DNA from: Gracilaria domingensis
Taxonomy: Eukaryota; Rhodophyta; Florideophyceae; Gracilariales; Gracilariaceae
Length of the DNA stretch: 64,000 nucleotides
Direction of reading: 5' to 3'
Assembly: GCA_022539475.1 (NCBI GenBank)
Contig: VCMS01000018.1
Location: 416,589 to 480,588, forward strand
Shown here: positions 43,333-55,824 of the stretch, piece after piece
Layout of the letters: every line of letters begins with the position of its first letter
Numbering within the stretch: position 1 is the stretch's first letter
Notes under the pieces: model-generated
Told to the model about the DNA's origin: nothing
The model's database searches: none
Seen by the model: the letters and a program-made list of their open reading frames with translations, nothing else
Program-made: the position numbers and the translations under genes

Positions 43333-45372
43333 CACCCAGTGACCGCATTAGACGTGGGTGATTATATACCGTGGTAACGGATATAAAGTTACCCACGCTA
43401 ATTGCGGTACTGCTAGAGAGATCCTGTGTCAAAAATAATGTGGGTTAGAGGCCGACGAGTCGACGGCGGTCTGCACTGCTTGCCCCATGAGATAATAACT
43501 TGTCTCAAGCCGTACAAAAAAACCATCCAGGAGAAGTTCTTCCATTCTCATTCAACATGAGCGTTCCACTCAGTGCTTCTCCCATTGTAGCGGCCTTCCA
43601 TAGAGCCGCCGCACGACATACTCCCCCTTCTGTGAGTGTAGAATCCACCACCCATTTTGCACTTCCATCTGCCCCGCATGACCCAGAAAGCCACAATGCC
43701 TCTCTCACACCGCCCCAGAAGAGATCAAAGGCACCAAGCAATGTGCTAACCATTGCACAAGGAACAAAGATTGCAGCTTATATGATACAGGAGTCTCAGA
43801 GAAATGGTGTTAAGAACATAATCACAAAAGCTGTAAGTCGATTTCCGTTACTTTTCCGCAGTTCGTCGAAAGCCAACCCCATGAAAGCAAGTAGAATTTG
43901 GCGAAGCAGGGAAGATTATGTTGACGAAAATGGAGACTCCCAAACTCGAGGTTCATGCACGAGCATTACCCGTAACACTCACATCGGAGTAAAGCGAGTG
44001 CAGCTGAAAGCACGTGCTGGATGAGGTCGAAAGCCTCGTGAGTGGGTGCATCTCGACTTGGTGCAAGAGTTTGATAGGCTTCGCAGCCTCGGTGTCAAGT
44101 TCAACTGGAGAGTCCTGGAGTCCCTCGCTCTGGATCTTATCAAAGATTCAACAAATTCGTTATATCAAAAGGAAACTATCGATGCACGCTCACAGAGAAC
44201 AATATCACACTGTATCACACGACGATGGGTTCAGACATTCATGGATCGGCACAGAATTGTGAGTCGTTCTCACACCGGAAAATTGATGTTGTCTCCACAA
44301 AAAACCGAATTCATTCACAAGCAAGTCGCGTACCATTTGGGAGTTTTGTCCCGTGGATTCCAGAGTGGAGTTCTGAGAGAAGAAGATATAGAAAATATGG
44401 ACGAAACACACTTCGTTATCAACATGGATAATGGCAAGACTCTCGGATTTTGCGGAGAAAAGTCGGTGAAGTACAGTGATGTCGTCTCCGGAGGAGAGGG
44501 AATGACAATGGTGGTGAGAATCAGTGGTGGTCCGAGCGCACGTATTGAACCTGCCTTCATGGTTTTCACAAACAAATCGAGATCTTATCCAATTCGCGGT
44601 GTCCCTGATGACGTTCCGGGAGTTTCATATCGCACGGGACCAAAGGGTTGGATCGACACAACAGTTCTTCCGCAATGGTTTTCGGAGCCAAGGGCAATCA
44701 AGACACTGCCCAATTCGCGCAGACGAGTCCTCTTTATGGACAACTGCAGCGGTCACAATGACACTGAAGAACTGCGTGCTGCAAGGGAACGTATCAAGAC
44801 CGATGTTAAATTCTTTCCGCCTAATGCCACGCATCTTGTGCAGCCAGCGGATTCGTTCATCATTCAGAAAATAAAATGCGCATGGAACACAAGATGGGAA
44901 GAATATAAAATGGAGATGATCAAAACGGGGTCTTGGTCAGAGTCTGGGAAACTTGAAAACCCTGGGAAACGGTTTTTTCTGAAGCTTGCGGCCGCTGCAA
45001 TTGATGATGTTAATCGTCAGCGAGATGTGGATGGTATAACGTACGCTCGAAAGGCAATGATTCGGACCGGACTGGCTCTCAATCTGAACGGACGCTGGGA
45101 AGTTCGACAGCTTTTTCCTGTGCTTCAGGACATTGTAGCGAAGCACAGGAACCATTTTGACGGGGAGATTGTGTCGGAGTGAGTGGTTTCAAGGATGTGA
45201 CTTGAGTAACGTTAATTCAGTTTATATTAAATGTTGTGGCCCACGTTAAATGCGTTTGCACCCAATATAGTGTGGTACCGCTTTTGCCGTGGCCCACGCT
45301 AATCAAGGTACCATCGCTTCACTTTTGATGACAATAAATGGTGTGGGCCACGTCTAATGCGGTCACTGGGTG
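43333..45372 (+). mobile_element. pogo/Tigger-like DNA transposon, complete
   Basis: Perfect 25-bp terminal inverted repeats at 43333-43357 and 45348-45372 (starting CACCCAGTGACCGCATTAG), flanked on both sides by TA (43331-43332 and 45373-45374), the target site of the Tc1/mariner/pogo superfamily. Sub-terminal copies of a CCCACGCTAA motif (near 43395 and 45295) and related sequences may be transposase-binding sites. The element is 2040 bp and carries one gene. Confidence 0.9.
43557..45182 (+). pseudogene. pogo/Tigger-like transposase with one TGA
   Basis: About 540 codons in a single frame, interrupted only by TGA at 44022-44024 in a basic stretch (KARAG-stop-GRKPREW). The N-terminal part before the stop contains the first helix-turn-helix region (TIAQGTKIAAYMI); after it the CENP-B-like second HTH ends in TRRWVQTFMDRH. 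The DDE domain follows with NMDETHF (first Asp), LFMDNCSGH (second Asp) and VQPADSFIIQKIK (third Asp), which is the DDD form of pogo/Tigger. The ATG at 43557 is preferred, although the frame is open slightly further upstream. The stop may be a CGA-to-TGA change because Arg would fit the context. Confidence 0.85.
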
Positions 45373-45374
45373 TA

Positions 45375-48218
45375 GTGAGACACTTACAAATTTGTTACTT
45401 TGAAACCAAACTGGCACTATTTGAGCCTCGTTTTGGCTTTAATTTACCCCTCGGTGCAGCAGGTTAGCTTCTCGAAGATGTAATATCTTCGAGCGCCCCT
45501 TCAACAATCAGGTGCCTTGTGTCACGTGAGCCAACAAAAAATGCCGTTGTTTTACATATCTACACTACTTTTTGTTTTTTAATTCTGAATTTGTAGTGCA
45601 ATGATTGAAAGCAGAAAACCACCACAAGGTTGTTTGACATCTTCCTCTACGGAAGGCAACCGAAATAATAAAGCCTCTCTAGAATAATTGAGGAAGCGAC
45701 GTGTAAAACCGGGGCCAAACCCTAAAGAATTACATAAAAAAAAATAAGTCTCTTGAATGTACTTCCCAGAGTATCGGTACCACAAAGTGAGAAAAGAATC
45801 TGAAGCAAACAAGATCCGGTAATCGGCGCTTCATGCATCTCCCAATGAGCACTGACCCACTTTGGTGACGTGGCGCACACTATCAATGGCACCCTCATTT
45901 TTGGTTAAATTTTGAAAGATATTTTTAGAAACCATTATAAGTAGATGTAAAAATTGACTCACGGATGCGAGCGGACGCTGGACTTTGTAGTCGACGTGTA
46001 AAGTAAAAACTCAAGGTGTACCCGCCGGGGTTATGCACAGGAACCTTGACACTGGGTTAAGTACATGAACCCTGACACTAAGTCATACACGTGCTTGAAC
46101 CTCGAGAAGTGCACACCGCAACTTTCATAGTAATGGCTTAATATTTAGTCGATTCCTATATATGTTCTGGCCATCGCTCTCTGGAGCCCACCAAGTGAAC
46201 TCACCTGAATCGCGTTCTATCTCCCAGAACCGGGCTATAGATACTGTTGCCTACGTAGTTTTACTACTCTTTGCGGCGGAGGGTAACCACGACTGGTCTC
46301 GACATATCTACCCCTCAGGGTCCTTAAAGAAGCCTAGGCTTGCACCTACTGTCTGGTTTCATGCTACTGTTCCGGTATCGGCTAACGTCGAGCGTCTTGG
46401 CCGAAAGGTGGTGTCGCTCCGGACACAGCCTCATGGTTTACGTACCGTTTCCGCCCCCGTACGGGTATCTTTTGGCCCCACTTTGTTACATTCTTTTGGC
46501 ACCACTGCGTGGTCGTCGCGCCGCTATCGGCCCTGTTTCCGCCGGTTGGCACGAGTCGTTGCTGTGGTGCAATCCCACGAGTGGGAAAACAAGAGCCGCG
46601 TCGCGGAAAGCGCTCCAACAGAATCTTCGAAACCTGCTCTCTATAGAGGTAGATGCAGCAACAGAACCATTCGATAAGGCCACCGGGATGCTGGGCGTAA
46701 GTCCGGGTGGCTCCGATCTGAGCTTGCAGTCAGAGGTAAAGGGGAAGAATCGGCGTAGGTATCCGGATGTTCCGGTGTGCCACAGAAAGGGGGGGATCCA
46801 GCCCAACGGTATGGGGCAAAAAAGGATCAGCAAACGAGCCGCACTGCGTAGCACTGACTCGTGATAAACGGGAATAAGTGCCAAGACTAGTGGGCCAAAC
46901 CTGTATAGCAGTGCAGAGAAACAAGAGCAGTATGACGGAAATAATAACGAATAAAGAACAGAAAGATGCCGTAACGACGGTCTAGGACTCCTCAGTGGTA
47001 GAGGTCGGATGACTAGCCCCGGATCGCGGCGGTTTGCCCGGTTAGGGGCAAAGAACGTTCGCAAGCGACAAGAAAGTCAGAGCCAGAAGTCTCCTTGAGG
47101 TTTACTTCCCATACAGTGGCGGCAATTGCTGCCACCTATATAGGGCACTTGAAAATATCAACTAAAAATACCTAACTATCCGGCGCTGCCAGCCAACACC
47201 CTACACGTGTGAAACCGTGGCAGGCTTGCCACGGCGCACCCGGCATCGGGCCAGCTCAGCACACGTGTGCAGAAACGCTACCCTTTCTAGGCATACCCCA
47301 AACTAGGGCCATCATTACAGTAGCCTCTCATAACATGAGGTGTCGAAGCCGGAAACGGCTCAACAAACTATGAAAAGCACCTCGGTGCATCCCTATCCAG
47401 GGCGTTTTGCTCTACAGTTGCTCCGCTCCCTGGTCGGTTCTTTGTGTACACCGCCCACACGGTTGCTTGTTTGCGATCTCATCTTTAGGGCTTTCTATCT
47501 CGTTACCCACCTGAGCTCCGCTCCTTTCTCGGTATTACCACTGTAGGTATAGCCTGTAACTGTCTCCGGTCTTACACCCGGCTTGCTTCTCGCTTGAGCA
47601 CGGACAGAGGGCTGTGTCACTGAGACTGCCCATATAAAGAGCAGGACTCGGACATCCTGTGCATCATCCCGATTTCTGGGTTTGCTCTACAAGGAAGGGA
47701 AAAAGAAAGAGGCACCCACGCGAGTGAAGTGGCCTCAGGAACAAGGGGCAAAATGATACGTTGTACAGCCGGGGATTCTCTGTACAGGGACGATACGCGA
47801 CAAAAGCGTTTAGCACAGCCATGATTGGGTTTTTTAAAGGACGCACGGTAGATAGCCGAACCATTGCAACTGGGAGTCTCTCAGATAAGAAGTTGTACAC
47901 TGCCGAAGGCGAGAAAGGCTGGAGCCGAGATCCTGAAGTAGAATCACCTTGATTTGGGAACTTTACTGTCCGCGAAGGCGGCGACGCCGGCGCGATAAGT
48001 AGTGCGCTCCATGAAATTAATAAATAATATTAACTACAGCACCCACTAAATGTGGCAAACTCCTACGTGTAGTGGTCAACCTCCCATCCGCTCCTTCGTG
48101 TCCCACGTGTCCGAACCATCTCGATGGCACCCACTAGTTATTACTAGTCATATACTGGTGTGTACCAGGCAACCCCGTGAACGAGAGTCATGACTGAGCC
48201 CGGCCAAAATCCTCATAG
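45375..48218. other. Intergenic, no assigned gene
   Basis: Several medium frames at 46.2-47.1 kb overlap on both strands in GC-rich sequence; none has a recognisable domain. It may be non-coding flank of the gag-like relic downstream. Confidence 0.35.
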
Positions 48219-50199
48219 ATGAGAGTTGCACTACATCTCCCTCTCCTTAGGCGGCAATACAACCTCGAGGAGGGCAGGATGGCGCCAAGTGAAGAAGATA
48301 GAAGTGCGGCGCTCCCCGGTCCTCCGGTATGTTCTTCTCCTTCTCCCGTCAACGACGTGCTCTCCACCTCTGTGGTAGCGGCACCTCCTCAGAGTACTTC
48401 ACACTCCCTGGCTTTTGCGGCTTCCGCTCCTCGGATTCCGGAAATAGAGCTCACGATGAGTGGGCTTCCGGCGAACCAACCACCGAACCAACAGCCACTC
48501 CCCCAGGGGGGGTGCACAGGATTCCAATCTGTCCCACTCTCTCAGCAGGGCTCCAACCAGTCCACGGGGCAATAGAACAACGCCGCTGGGTCCTCCGCGC
48601 ACCATGTCGCTCTCGCGGGGCGTGTCGTGTGCCTCCACTCAGGCGTGGCCTGGCCATCCTTCAACTCCCTTGTGGGGCTCAACCCGGCAAACCCGCGACT
48701 TGCGAGATGTCTCCAGCTTGCGCCGTGGCTCCACTTGACATCGGTGTTCACCGAAAGCCTCATTACTGAGTATGCCGATGGGCGCAACACCCTCTCGGGA
48801 GACTTGCCAGCGATGGTAACCACTTCGTGGGATTGGCGAACGCGAATCGCGATCCCTGTTCATCTGGTTGCACGAGAAAACCGGCAATCCCGGGAAGAGG
48901 CCCATGCGAACTTCGTATTAGTGGCTTACAAACGGCAAGGCCGGGCCCCCTTCGAGTTTCTAATCCCACCGGCCCACCGGGGATGGACTGGCGTATTACA
49001 GCATCAGCGGGGAAACTAGCTACTGCGACCGCTTAGCGGAATCGGAACCCTTCGTCTGCTGAGGCATGCACGTTACACGGCAAGAAGCCATGTGCTGGAC
49101 ACCACCGATTCTTCGGGATGCGTTTCGCTAGCTTCCGGGCCATTCGTGGTCCAATTTGTTTCAGAACTTCATCCGCCATGAGAGGCGGTCTTGATTCCAA
49201 CTTGGGTATTTTGCGCCGTACCAGAACGTGGAGATTCGCCACATCCCCGCATGGCACCGACATGTTTGGCATGTTCCTCTGCCAGAGTAGTGGAGCTATC
49301 TGGAGGCTTCCAAGGTGTGCTACATCGAGTTACCCCCAGTCTTCACCTACCTAGGGTTCTATCTGCTCATGGATCCCCCAACTGGGTTGTGGTCCTTTGT
49401 CGTCCCTGAATGGGCGGTCCGCACGGCGGCATTCATCCTCGCAGAGACATATGACCAGTATCGACTGTGGTTCATTCCACCCCGCGTGCGGGCAGCTATC
49501 CGAAGCTTTAACTTGGAACTCCCCATCGAGGGTAGCGCCAACAACCAGGAGGTGCTGAGCGTTCTCGATTACATCAAATGGTGTCGATTGGACTCAGGTG
49601 CCTCTGTCTCAGAGCGGTCGTGGTGATTCCCGGAGATCGGGTGTCTACGGCCGAGATCTGGGAAGAAATACGGCTCTCGAAAGTGATTTCGTCTTCTTCG
49701 ACACTTTGGACTACCGGGAGATCTCCGCCGAGGACGCGAGTGAGCTCCGATCTGCTCCCCGGCGTGTGCCGGCCGATCACCCAACTGAGTTCTTGAACTC
49801 GGACGAGTACTACCGAGAATACCTCGGGAATGACCCAATGGTGGACAACAAACCTGAGGACCGGGAGGCGATGACATCGAGATGATCAAAGAGATTGACG
49901 CGACCTTTGTGGGGGAGAGTGCAGGCTCCGCTCCGGTTGTCGGTGCTGCCTCGGCGGCTGACTTCATCACTCCTGCGTTTGTTCCGGTACCCACTACGGC
50001 TCAGCCGGCTCCTGCGGCTGCCGCTGCTCATCCCTCGTTAGCGGGTGTTAACCAAGGTGCGATTATCGCTCGCGTCCTCCGGAGCGCAAACTTGGGCACT
50101 AGTTCAGCCTCTGGCAAAGTCACCGCTCTGTCCGACGGCTTGGCTCAAAGCCTCGGCGGTATGCCTCCTCAGAATGAGGGCGATGGTGCCGGCCAGTAA
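48219..50199 (+). pseudogene. gag-like retroelement relic
   Basis: A chain of plus-strand frames with a Gag-like composition. 48219-49019 is one frame with a TAG at 48573-48575: a Pro/Ser-rich leader, then SWDWRTRIAIPVHL. 49315-49626 has a hydrophobic-helical part (FTYLGFYLLMDPPTG, RAAIRSFNLELP, LSVLDYIKWCRL). After a frame change come an acidic segment (LNSDEYYREYLGNDP) and then, in the first frame again, an Ala/Pro-rich tail (49882-50199) ending at a TAA. No zinc knuckle, protease or RT follows. The order of helical core and disordered tail resembles Gag, possibly of a DIRS or gypsy element, but this is a guess from composition. Confidence 0.35.
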
Positions 50200-51071
50200 G
50201 CTAGAGTCGGGCTGAGCTTTCCCATTCGTGGGTAATTACCTATTCACAGTAGTATAGCCTTGAGATAAAAGATCCTTTCTTTCATACCGACGGTGTTTCA
50301 CTTCCTAATCGGAATATCCGGTCATGCGATTTGATGCGTTGCGCAGGAAAACGAACCCTTCCAAGAGGAAAATTCATGCTCATGCTGTGTACGCAATGGT
50401 GTTACCACCGAGCTGGATGAAAAGCCCTCAGGCGTCAGCCTTGTTCCGAAACTCGCTGTTCTCACGGCGCGAGCCGCTCGACAATCAATGAGACGAACCT
50501 CCCACCAATGTGGTATGAGCTCACTTTCCCGTTACACGACGTGTGCTACCAACATGGTATCCCCTACAAGCAATATAATAGACCTAAATATGGCCGAAAA
50601 ATGGACGTGAAATGGTCCAAGGAGATCCTGATTTAAGTGTCCCTGTCCCTGAAGTAGCCTAAATGTGTACTAATTTGTCCCGAAAGAATGGCACATAATG
50701 TGTGCCGAAACATGGTCAACTAAGTTGGTACATAGGATGGCCAAAATATGTGCAAAGGTCGCTGGCCCATTTAGGGTTGTTATATGGCCCAATTAGTTCC
50801 ACATCTGTCCGAGAGAAGGTTCGAAAGTGTGACCTTCGCAACACCAAATCTGTTGAAAATCATTTCTAAATCAGTACGTTTTGGATGCTCCAAGGCCTCC
50901 TGGAATAGTTCGTGATGTGTACGCTATATGGATTTCAGAGTCAGACAATAAGAGGTCCTAGAAAGGACAAAACATACCACATTGACGAATTATATGGTAA
51001 GACATAATCTGTCCCTTCTTGGGACGGAAAGCTGTCGAAATAGGCATTATCAGTAGTACCTAACCTTCTCT
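50200..51071. other. Low-complexity degenerate repeats upstream of the copia element
   Basis: 50580-50800 repeats short ATGTGY, ATGGCC and CTAAAT words in a degenerate way. No gene seen. Confidence 0.4.
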
Positions 51072-51076
51072 CCTTT

Positions 51077-51544
51077 TGTGGAATATCTGAGCTCTCCTGA
51101 TCGTGAGTGTTCGAAAGGAGGAGCTGAGATAGTACTGAGAATGCGTGGACGCGTACTGTGATTGTGTAGGACACGCTACAAACTACAGATGATGCTTTGA
51201 TCGTTTGCTGTGTAGGACTGTTAGGAATGGATGACTACATGGATGCGCATGCCATAGGCGCATATGCGTGCTTGTATGAATTTGTAGACGGAACCTAAGT
51301 ACTGTGCTTGTAATTTTCATTCCATATGCTATTTAGATAGATGTTTAACGCGAGATAAGACTATCTTCAACAAAAACAACAACGAATAAAACTACAACCG
51401 AACTTGTTACATCCATCTCCAGTACGTCCGCGCCCGTCGCGCCTGCCGTGCTACCTCGCGTCTGCTTGCCTTCTCGGCCGCAGCAACGCACTCCGAACTA
51501 CCGCACTACCGCGTGCCAGTGGCTCAGAACTCTGCAGATTGATA
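51077..51544 (+). repeat. 5' LTR of copia-type element
   Basis: Starts TGTGGAATATC and ends ATTGATA; 468 bp, matching 55352-55819 with about 2% differences. Confidence 0.9.
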
Positions 51545-51598
51545 GTTATAACTGTCATCGGTCTGACCAACCCTTTTCGACAAATATAGCTACGCAAT

Positions 51599-54055
51599 AT
51601 GTCTGGACCTGAAGAGTTTCACAGCGCGCCGAATTCTCCGGAATTGGAACCCGTTGCTCCGGTCATCGAAACTGCCCGCGGTGGTGTTGGTAGCTCCAAT
51701 GCGACGCCAAACTATGAAGCGGATGACCCCGACCTACTTTCATCGACTGCTAAAGTTGCTGAAAGGACTGCACATGGAAAAGAAGTGCACTCGTATTGCG
51801 TCGAAATGCTTGAAGCCCTAAGAGCTACTGGGTTTTCAGGTGAAGTACTCTCGATAGAATTCACAGCCACGTTTCGTACACACACCATTGAAGCTATGCC
51901 GAAGCATATGGCACAGCGATGGGTTGCATTCTTGATCTCTCATGGCGTACATGTCACGCGAAAACGTTTCTTTTCTAGAGCTCAGGCACTAATTGAATGT
52001 CTTCTACGGGAATCTTTCATTCCTTCGAATGCTCCTGTAGGCTCTGAAAGTCAGTTGATGGGCTCTTGAACTGAGGTACGCGACAATGAAATGCCAACAT
52101 CTGGTGATGTACGGCCGACTAATATGCTGCCAGAGAACGAAGCAATAGTGATTAATCAACCAGATCATTTAGACACGGATGCAGTTAACCCGCAACAGTT
52201 CTCTCCCACTGTTGACCCAGCTCAGAAGCATGTTTCTCCTGAACATCGTGAACGAATGATTGAGAAGCGTACTGCCCCTGGCGGTCATGCAGCACATGAG
52301 AATGTCGCTGAAAATAGAGTTGAATCTACTCGGAAGAAAGACTTTCATAGTCATGAAAGCAGTACAGAAGACCATTCTCTTGGCATAAATTCATTGATGC
52401 GTGTACTAGGGACGTGATAAATTCAGCGGTCGCTGTGACGAAGACCTTTCGTCTGCATTTCTGCTCTATGAAACTCTGTCTCCTGTATGCCGTCTGACAG
52501 AGAATGAGAAGGCTGAAGCACTTCCTGTGATCCTAAAGGAGGAAGCTCTGTCGTACTACACGCGTGTGTACAGTCCTGGTGACACTTTCAATGGTATTCG
52601 TCAGAAATTGCTTGATTTGTATACTAGTGAGGAGCAGCGTAATCGTGTTCTCCTTCAATGGCAAACACTGAAGCTCTCTGATGCCATGAAGGAAGACTCC
52701 AAGAAGAGTGAAGCAGAAGTATTCAGAGCGTTCTCTTTCAAGCTGTGTACCCATCAGAAGCAGTTGTCCGCTAATTATCAGCACGATAATCTTCTTCGAG
52801 ATCAGCTTGTCATATCATGTGACATCGATCGCATACAGCAATCACTTCGTGAGCGCGTTCCGAAAACTGCTTAAGAGGCTATGAATCGTATTGCGACTTT
52901 TCTGTCCCACGAAGCACGATCTGCCAGTACGTACATTACCACTGATGCAAATGAGAGTGCTGCACTCTATAGTCTTGGAAAACGATATGGTGGTGACGCG
53001 AGAAAGCCATTTGGTTCTGCTGCACAATTTCAGAGATACAGACCCCCACGTAGGCTTTATTCGAGATGGATTAGGGGAGTGAAGGGTTGCTACGTTTGTG
53101 GAAAGGACCATAAAGCACGTACTTGCCATACTCCAGAAGAGGTCCGTGCTGCAATTAAACGATTGAAGTCTTCTTATTCATCCGCGATGCTTACTGTCGA
53201 AGATGTTGCATTCATCTCAGAACAGCTACATAGTACTCCAGACTCTGACTCCGGCACAGAAAACATTTAGTTCTCTGACTCTGAGAGCGATGACGCAGCA
53301 TATCTGATCCAAGAAGCTGAGGCAGTGCAGAAGGAAACTGAAGTGTATCTTGCAAACGCATCTTTCCTGAACGGAAAAAGCTTTTCTAGCGATCTTAAGA
53401 TAGAAATGGCAGTGATGCTTTCAAAACTTTTCATGGCTGAGGCTCCACAGTTCAAAGGAATTCCTATAGAGTCATGCGCCAACAGGTCTTCAGTCATATC
53501 CTATGATCAATGTCGTGCATATTGCGAGGAGTTCAATGTGCCCATGAACATTGACACTTATATGCGTCGCTCAGTGCTAGGTATCGGTGGCACAACTAAA
53601 GCAGTTGGGACAGCTATCTTTCCTGTGCTTTTCAAAGACCTCGACCTTGTGGTTGACGCCAAATTTCAATATTGAGCGCCAATATGCCGTCCCTACTAAG
53701 CATGAAAGACATGAAGGACAATGACCTTGACTTTAGTATTCAAGACGAATTCGTGCGATTTAAGAATGCTGAGCAAGACCTGGCCATGGAAAACTATTTT
53801 CTGGTGCACCGCTGGAAGCCTGAGGATTTAGGATTTGCACTCTACACTGAACCCGAACTTAGAAAACTTCACCGCGTGTTTGGTCACCCATCCGTACAGG
53901 CTTTGTTCAACTTGCTTAAGCGTGCGAACCCTGAAGAGATTAACAGTACCGTGCGTAAGACTTTGGAGGAAATTCTTCTGAAATGCGATGTATGCATTCA
54001 AAATGCGTCCAAGCCACGCCGTTTCAAGGTCACTACCGCGCACCGGCGTCTGTGA
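51599..54055 (+). pseudogene. copia-type gag-pol fragment (gag, protease, GAG-pre-integrase)
   Basis: Starts 55 bp after the 5' LTR. The gag N-terminus (HSYCVEMLEALRATGF, TFRTHTIEAMP) is closed by TGA at 52067-52069 but continues in frame. After a frame change near 52420 one frame runs to 53675 with TAA (52872-52874) and TAG (53268-53270): a helical gag core, a zinc knuckle CYVCGKDHKARTC (CX2CX3HX4C, one residue shorter than the usual CX2CX4HX4C), then the protease region. There the expected D(S/T)GA reads ESCA in GIPIESCANRSS, so the catalytic aspartate is lost. A further frame carries the GAG-pre-integrase zinc site (LHRVFGHP with CDVC) and stops at 54055, where the second copy begins. Confidence 0.8.
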
Positions 54056-54069
54056 TTTAAACCCCACGG

Positions 54070-54097
54070 CCATTTGATAGTTATAACTATCAAATGG
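54070..54097. repeat. 28-bp perfect palindrome at LTR-leader junction
   Basis: CCATTTGATAGTTA followed by its exact inverse. The left half ends like the LTR (TTGATA), the right half corresponds to the leader just after it. The same junction at the real 5' LTR (51538-51559) is a weaker version of the palindrome. Confidence 0.9.
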
Positions 54098-54151
54098 TCG
54101 CTCTGACCGTTTCTGGACAAATATAGCTGGGCAAAATCGTCCGGCCTCGAT

Positions 54152-55375
54152 ATGTTTGACGAACCACCAAATTCTGCAGGATTGGAAGGAAAAAACGCTG
54201 ATCAAGTTGGTATTGCACCAATTCAAAGTGTGCGCTTGATGAAAGCTGAGGATATTGATTACGAAGCAGATGATCCCGACCCACTACCGCCGACTGCCTG
54301 CCTTGCCGAGAAAGCCGTCTACTAACAGAAGGTCCAATCGTACTTCTACAGTATGCTGGACGCATTGAAGGATAGCGAATACACTGGCGAGGCGCTGTGG
54401 ATAGAAGTCACCGCAACATTTCGGAAGCATACTATAGAGGTAATGCCAAGGAAGGTATCACAAAGATGGACTGCATTCTTACTTTCTCACGGATTGTATG
54501 TAATGTCAAATTGTTCCCTTTCACCAACACAAGCGTTGATTAACTGTCTTTATCAAGAGACATTTGTTCCAACAGAGCCAAGGGCGAGTGCGGAGAGCCA
54601 AAGCGTAGTCTCTGGATGTCATCAGCATGAGTACTCAATGTTGTCTGCGTTAGCGAATAGAACTGAGGACTGTACTTTGCATACAACTGATACTGTAACA
54701 ACCCGTTCTGAGAGCGATCATGGTCATAATGCATGCCGTATTTATCAATCGCCAGCCCAGGTTTCACAAATTGTTTCACAGAACGAATCTGCAAATGTAG
54801 ATGGAAACAAGGCACCACATGCAAGCATCCATTACACATCTGCTTATGAACCGAAGAAAGCTTTGAAGAATGTTCCAAGTCATTTAGTCTGCTCCGCACC
54901 TCATGGCATTAGCTTCACTGGTTTCGATCTGGACAGTAATCTTGTTATGCGCGCCTACCAAGGACGGTACAAGTTCAATCGTCGTCGTTATGAAGATTTG
55001 TCAGCTACATTTATGATACACGAAAGTTTACTTTGTTTACCGCCTCTCACAGAGCGAGGAATTGTTGATGCTCTCAGACTCACACACAAGAACGAGCTTT
55101 GCTCTTCCAATCACCGATTGAATCGCCTAGGATTGGATGTATTTGCACTTCGTGACAGACACGAGCGATGTGGACTACGTGATCTGAAAGTTATATCAAG
55201 ATATTATAATCTTTCTGATGCGCTTACGAAATTATGTAACCGGATCAATCATACTGTAAGGAAGATGATTCTCATGCTCTCTCTGATTGTAGAACTTGTG
55301 GTTTGTACTGAGGAATTTGAAAAGGGTTCTTCAAAGAAGAGAATCAGTGAGTGTGGAATATCTGGGCTCTCCTGA
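54152..55375 (+). pseudogene. Second copia gag fused to RNase H end
   Basis: From an ATG at 54152, 73 bp after the internal LTR-junction remnant, the frame encodes a gag homologous to that at 51599: YEADDPDPL, then TAA at 54323-54325, then MLDALKDSEYTGEALWIEV and MPRKVSQRWTAFLLSHG. The gag part continues to about LCLPPLTE and then jumps without a frame change into the last part of copia RNase H (LRDLKVISRYYNLSDALTK), ending at 55375 just inside the 3' LTR. The internal deletion removes protease, integrase and RT. Template switching during reverse transcription between two genomic RNAs would produce such a structure. Confidence 0.75.
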
Positions 55376-55819
55376 TCGTGAGTGTTGGAAAGGAGGAGCT
55401 GAGACAGTACTGAGAATGCGTGGACGCGTACTGTGATTGTGTAGGACACGCTACAAACTACAGATGATGCTTTGATCGCTTGCTGTGTAGGACTGTTGGG
55501 AATGGATGACTACATGGATGCGCATGCCATAGGCGCATATGCGTGCTTGTATGAATTTGTAGACGGAACCTAAGTACTGTGCTTGTAATTTTCATTCCAT
55601 ATGCTATTTAGATAGATGTTTAACGCGAGAGGAGACTATCTTCAACAAAAACAACAACGAATAAAACTACAACCGAACTTGTTACATCCATCTCCAGTAC
55701 GTCCGCGCCCGTCGCGCCTGCCGTGCTATCTCGCGTCTGCTTGCCTTCTCGGCCTCAGCAACGCACTCCGAACTACCGCACTACCGCGTGCCAGTGGCTC
55801 AGAACTCTGCCAATTGATA
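55352..55819 (+). repeat. 3' LTR of copia-type element
   Basis: 468 bp, same ends as the 5' LTR; the tail of the upstream frame overlaps its first 24 bp. Confidence 0.9.
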
Positions 55820-55824
55820 CCTTT

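Larger units (their letters stand above)
51072..55824 (+). mobile_element. Chimeric Ty1/copia-type LTR retrotransposon
   Basis: Two 468-bp LTRs flanked by the 5-bp duplication CCTTT (51072-51076 and 55820-55824). The interior joins two related copies: a 5' part running from leader through gag and protease to the start of integrase, and a second leader and gag (from about 54070) fused to the end of RNase H. Reverse transcriptase is absent. The LTRs differ at about ten positions, so the insertion is not very old. Confidence 0.85.

Noticed and set aside
46486-47064. 192-codon minus-strand ORF
   Set aside because: Leu/Pro/Arg-rich, overlaps equally long plus-strand frames in GC-rich sequence, no motif. 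Treated as chance.
50580-50800. Possible CRISPR-like array of short repeats
   Set aside because: The repeated words are short, degenerate and irregularly spaced, without constant spacers; it is low-complexity sequence in a eukaryotic context.
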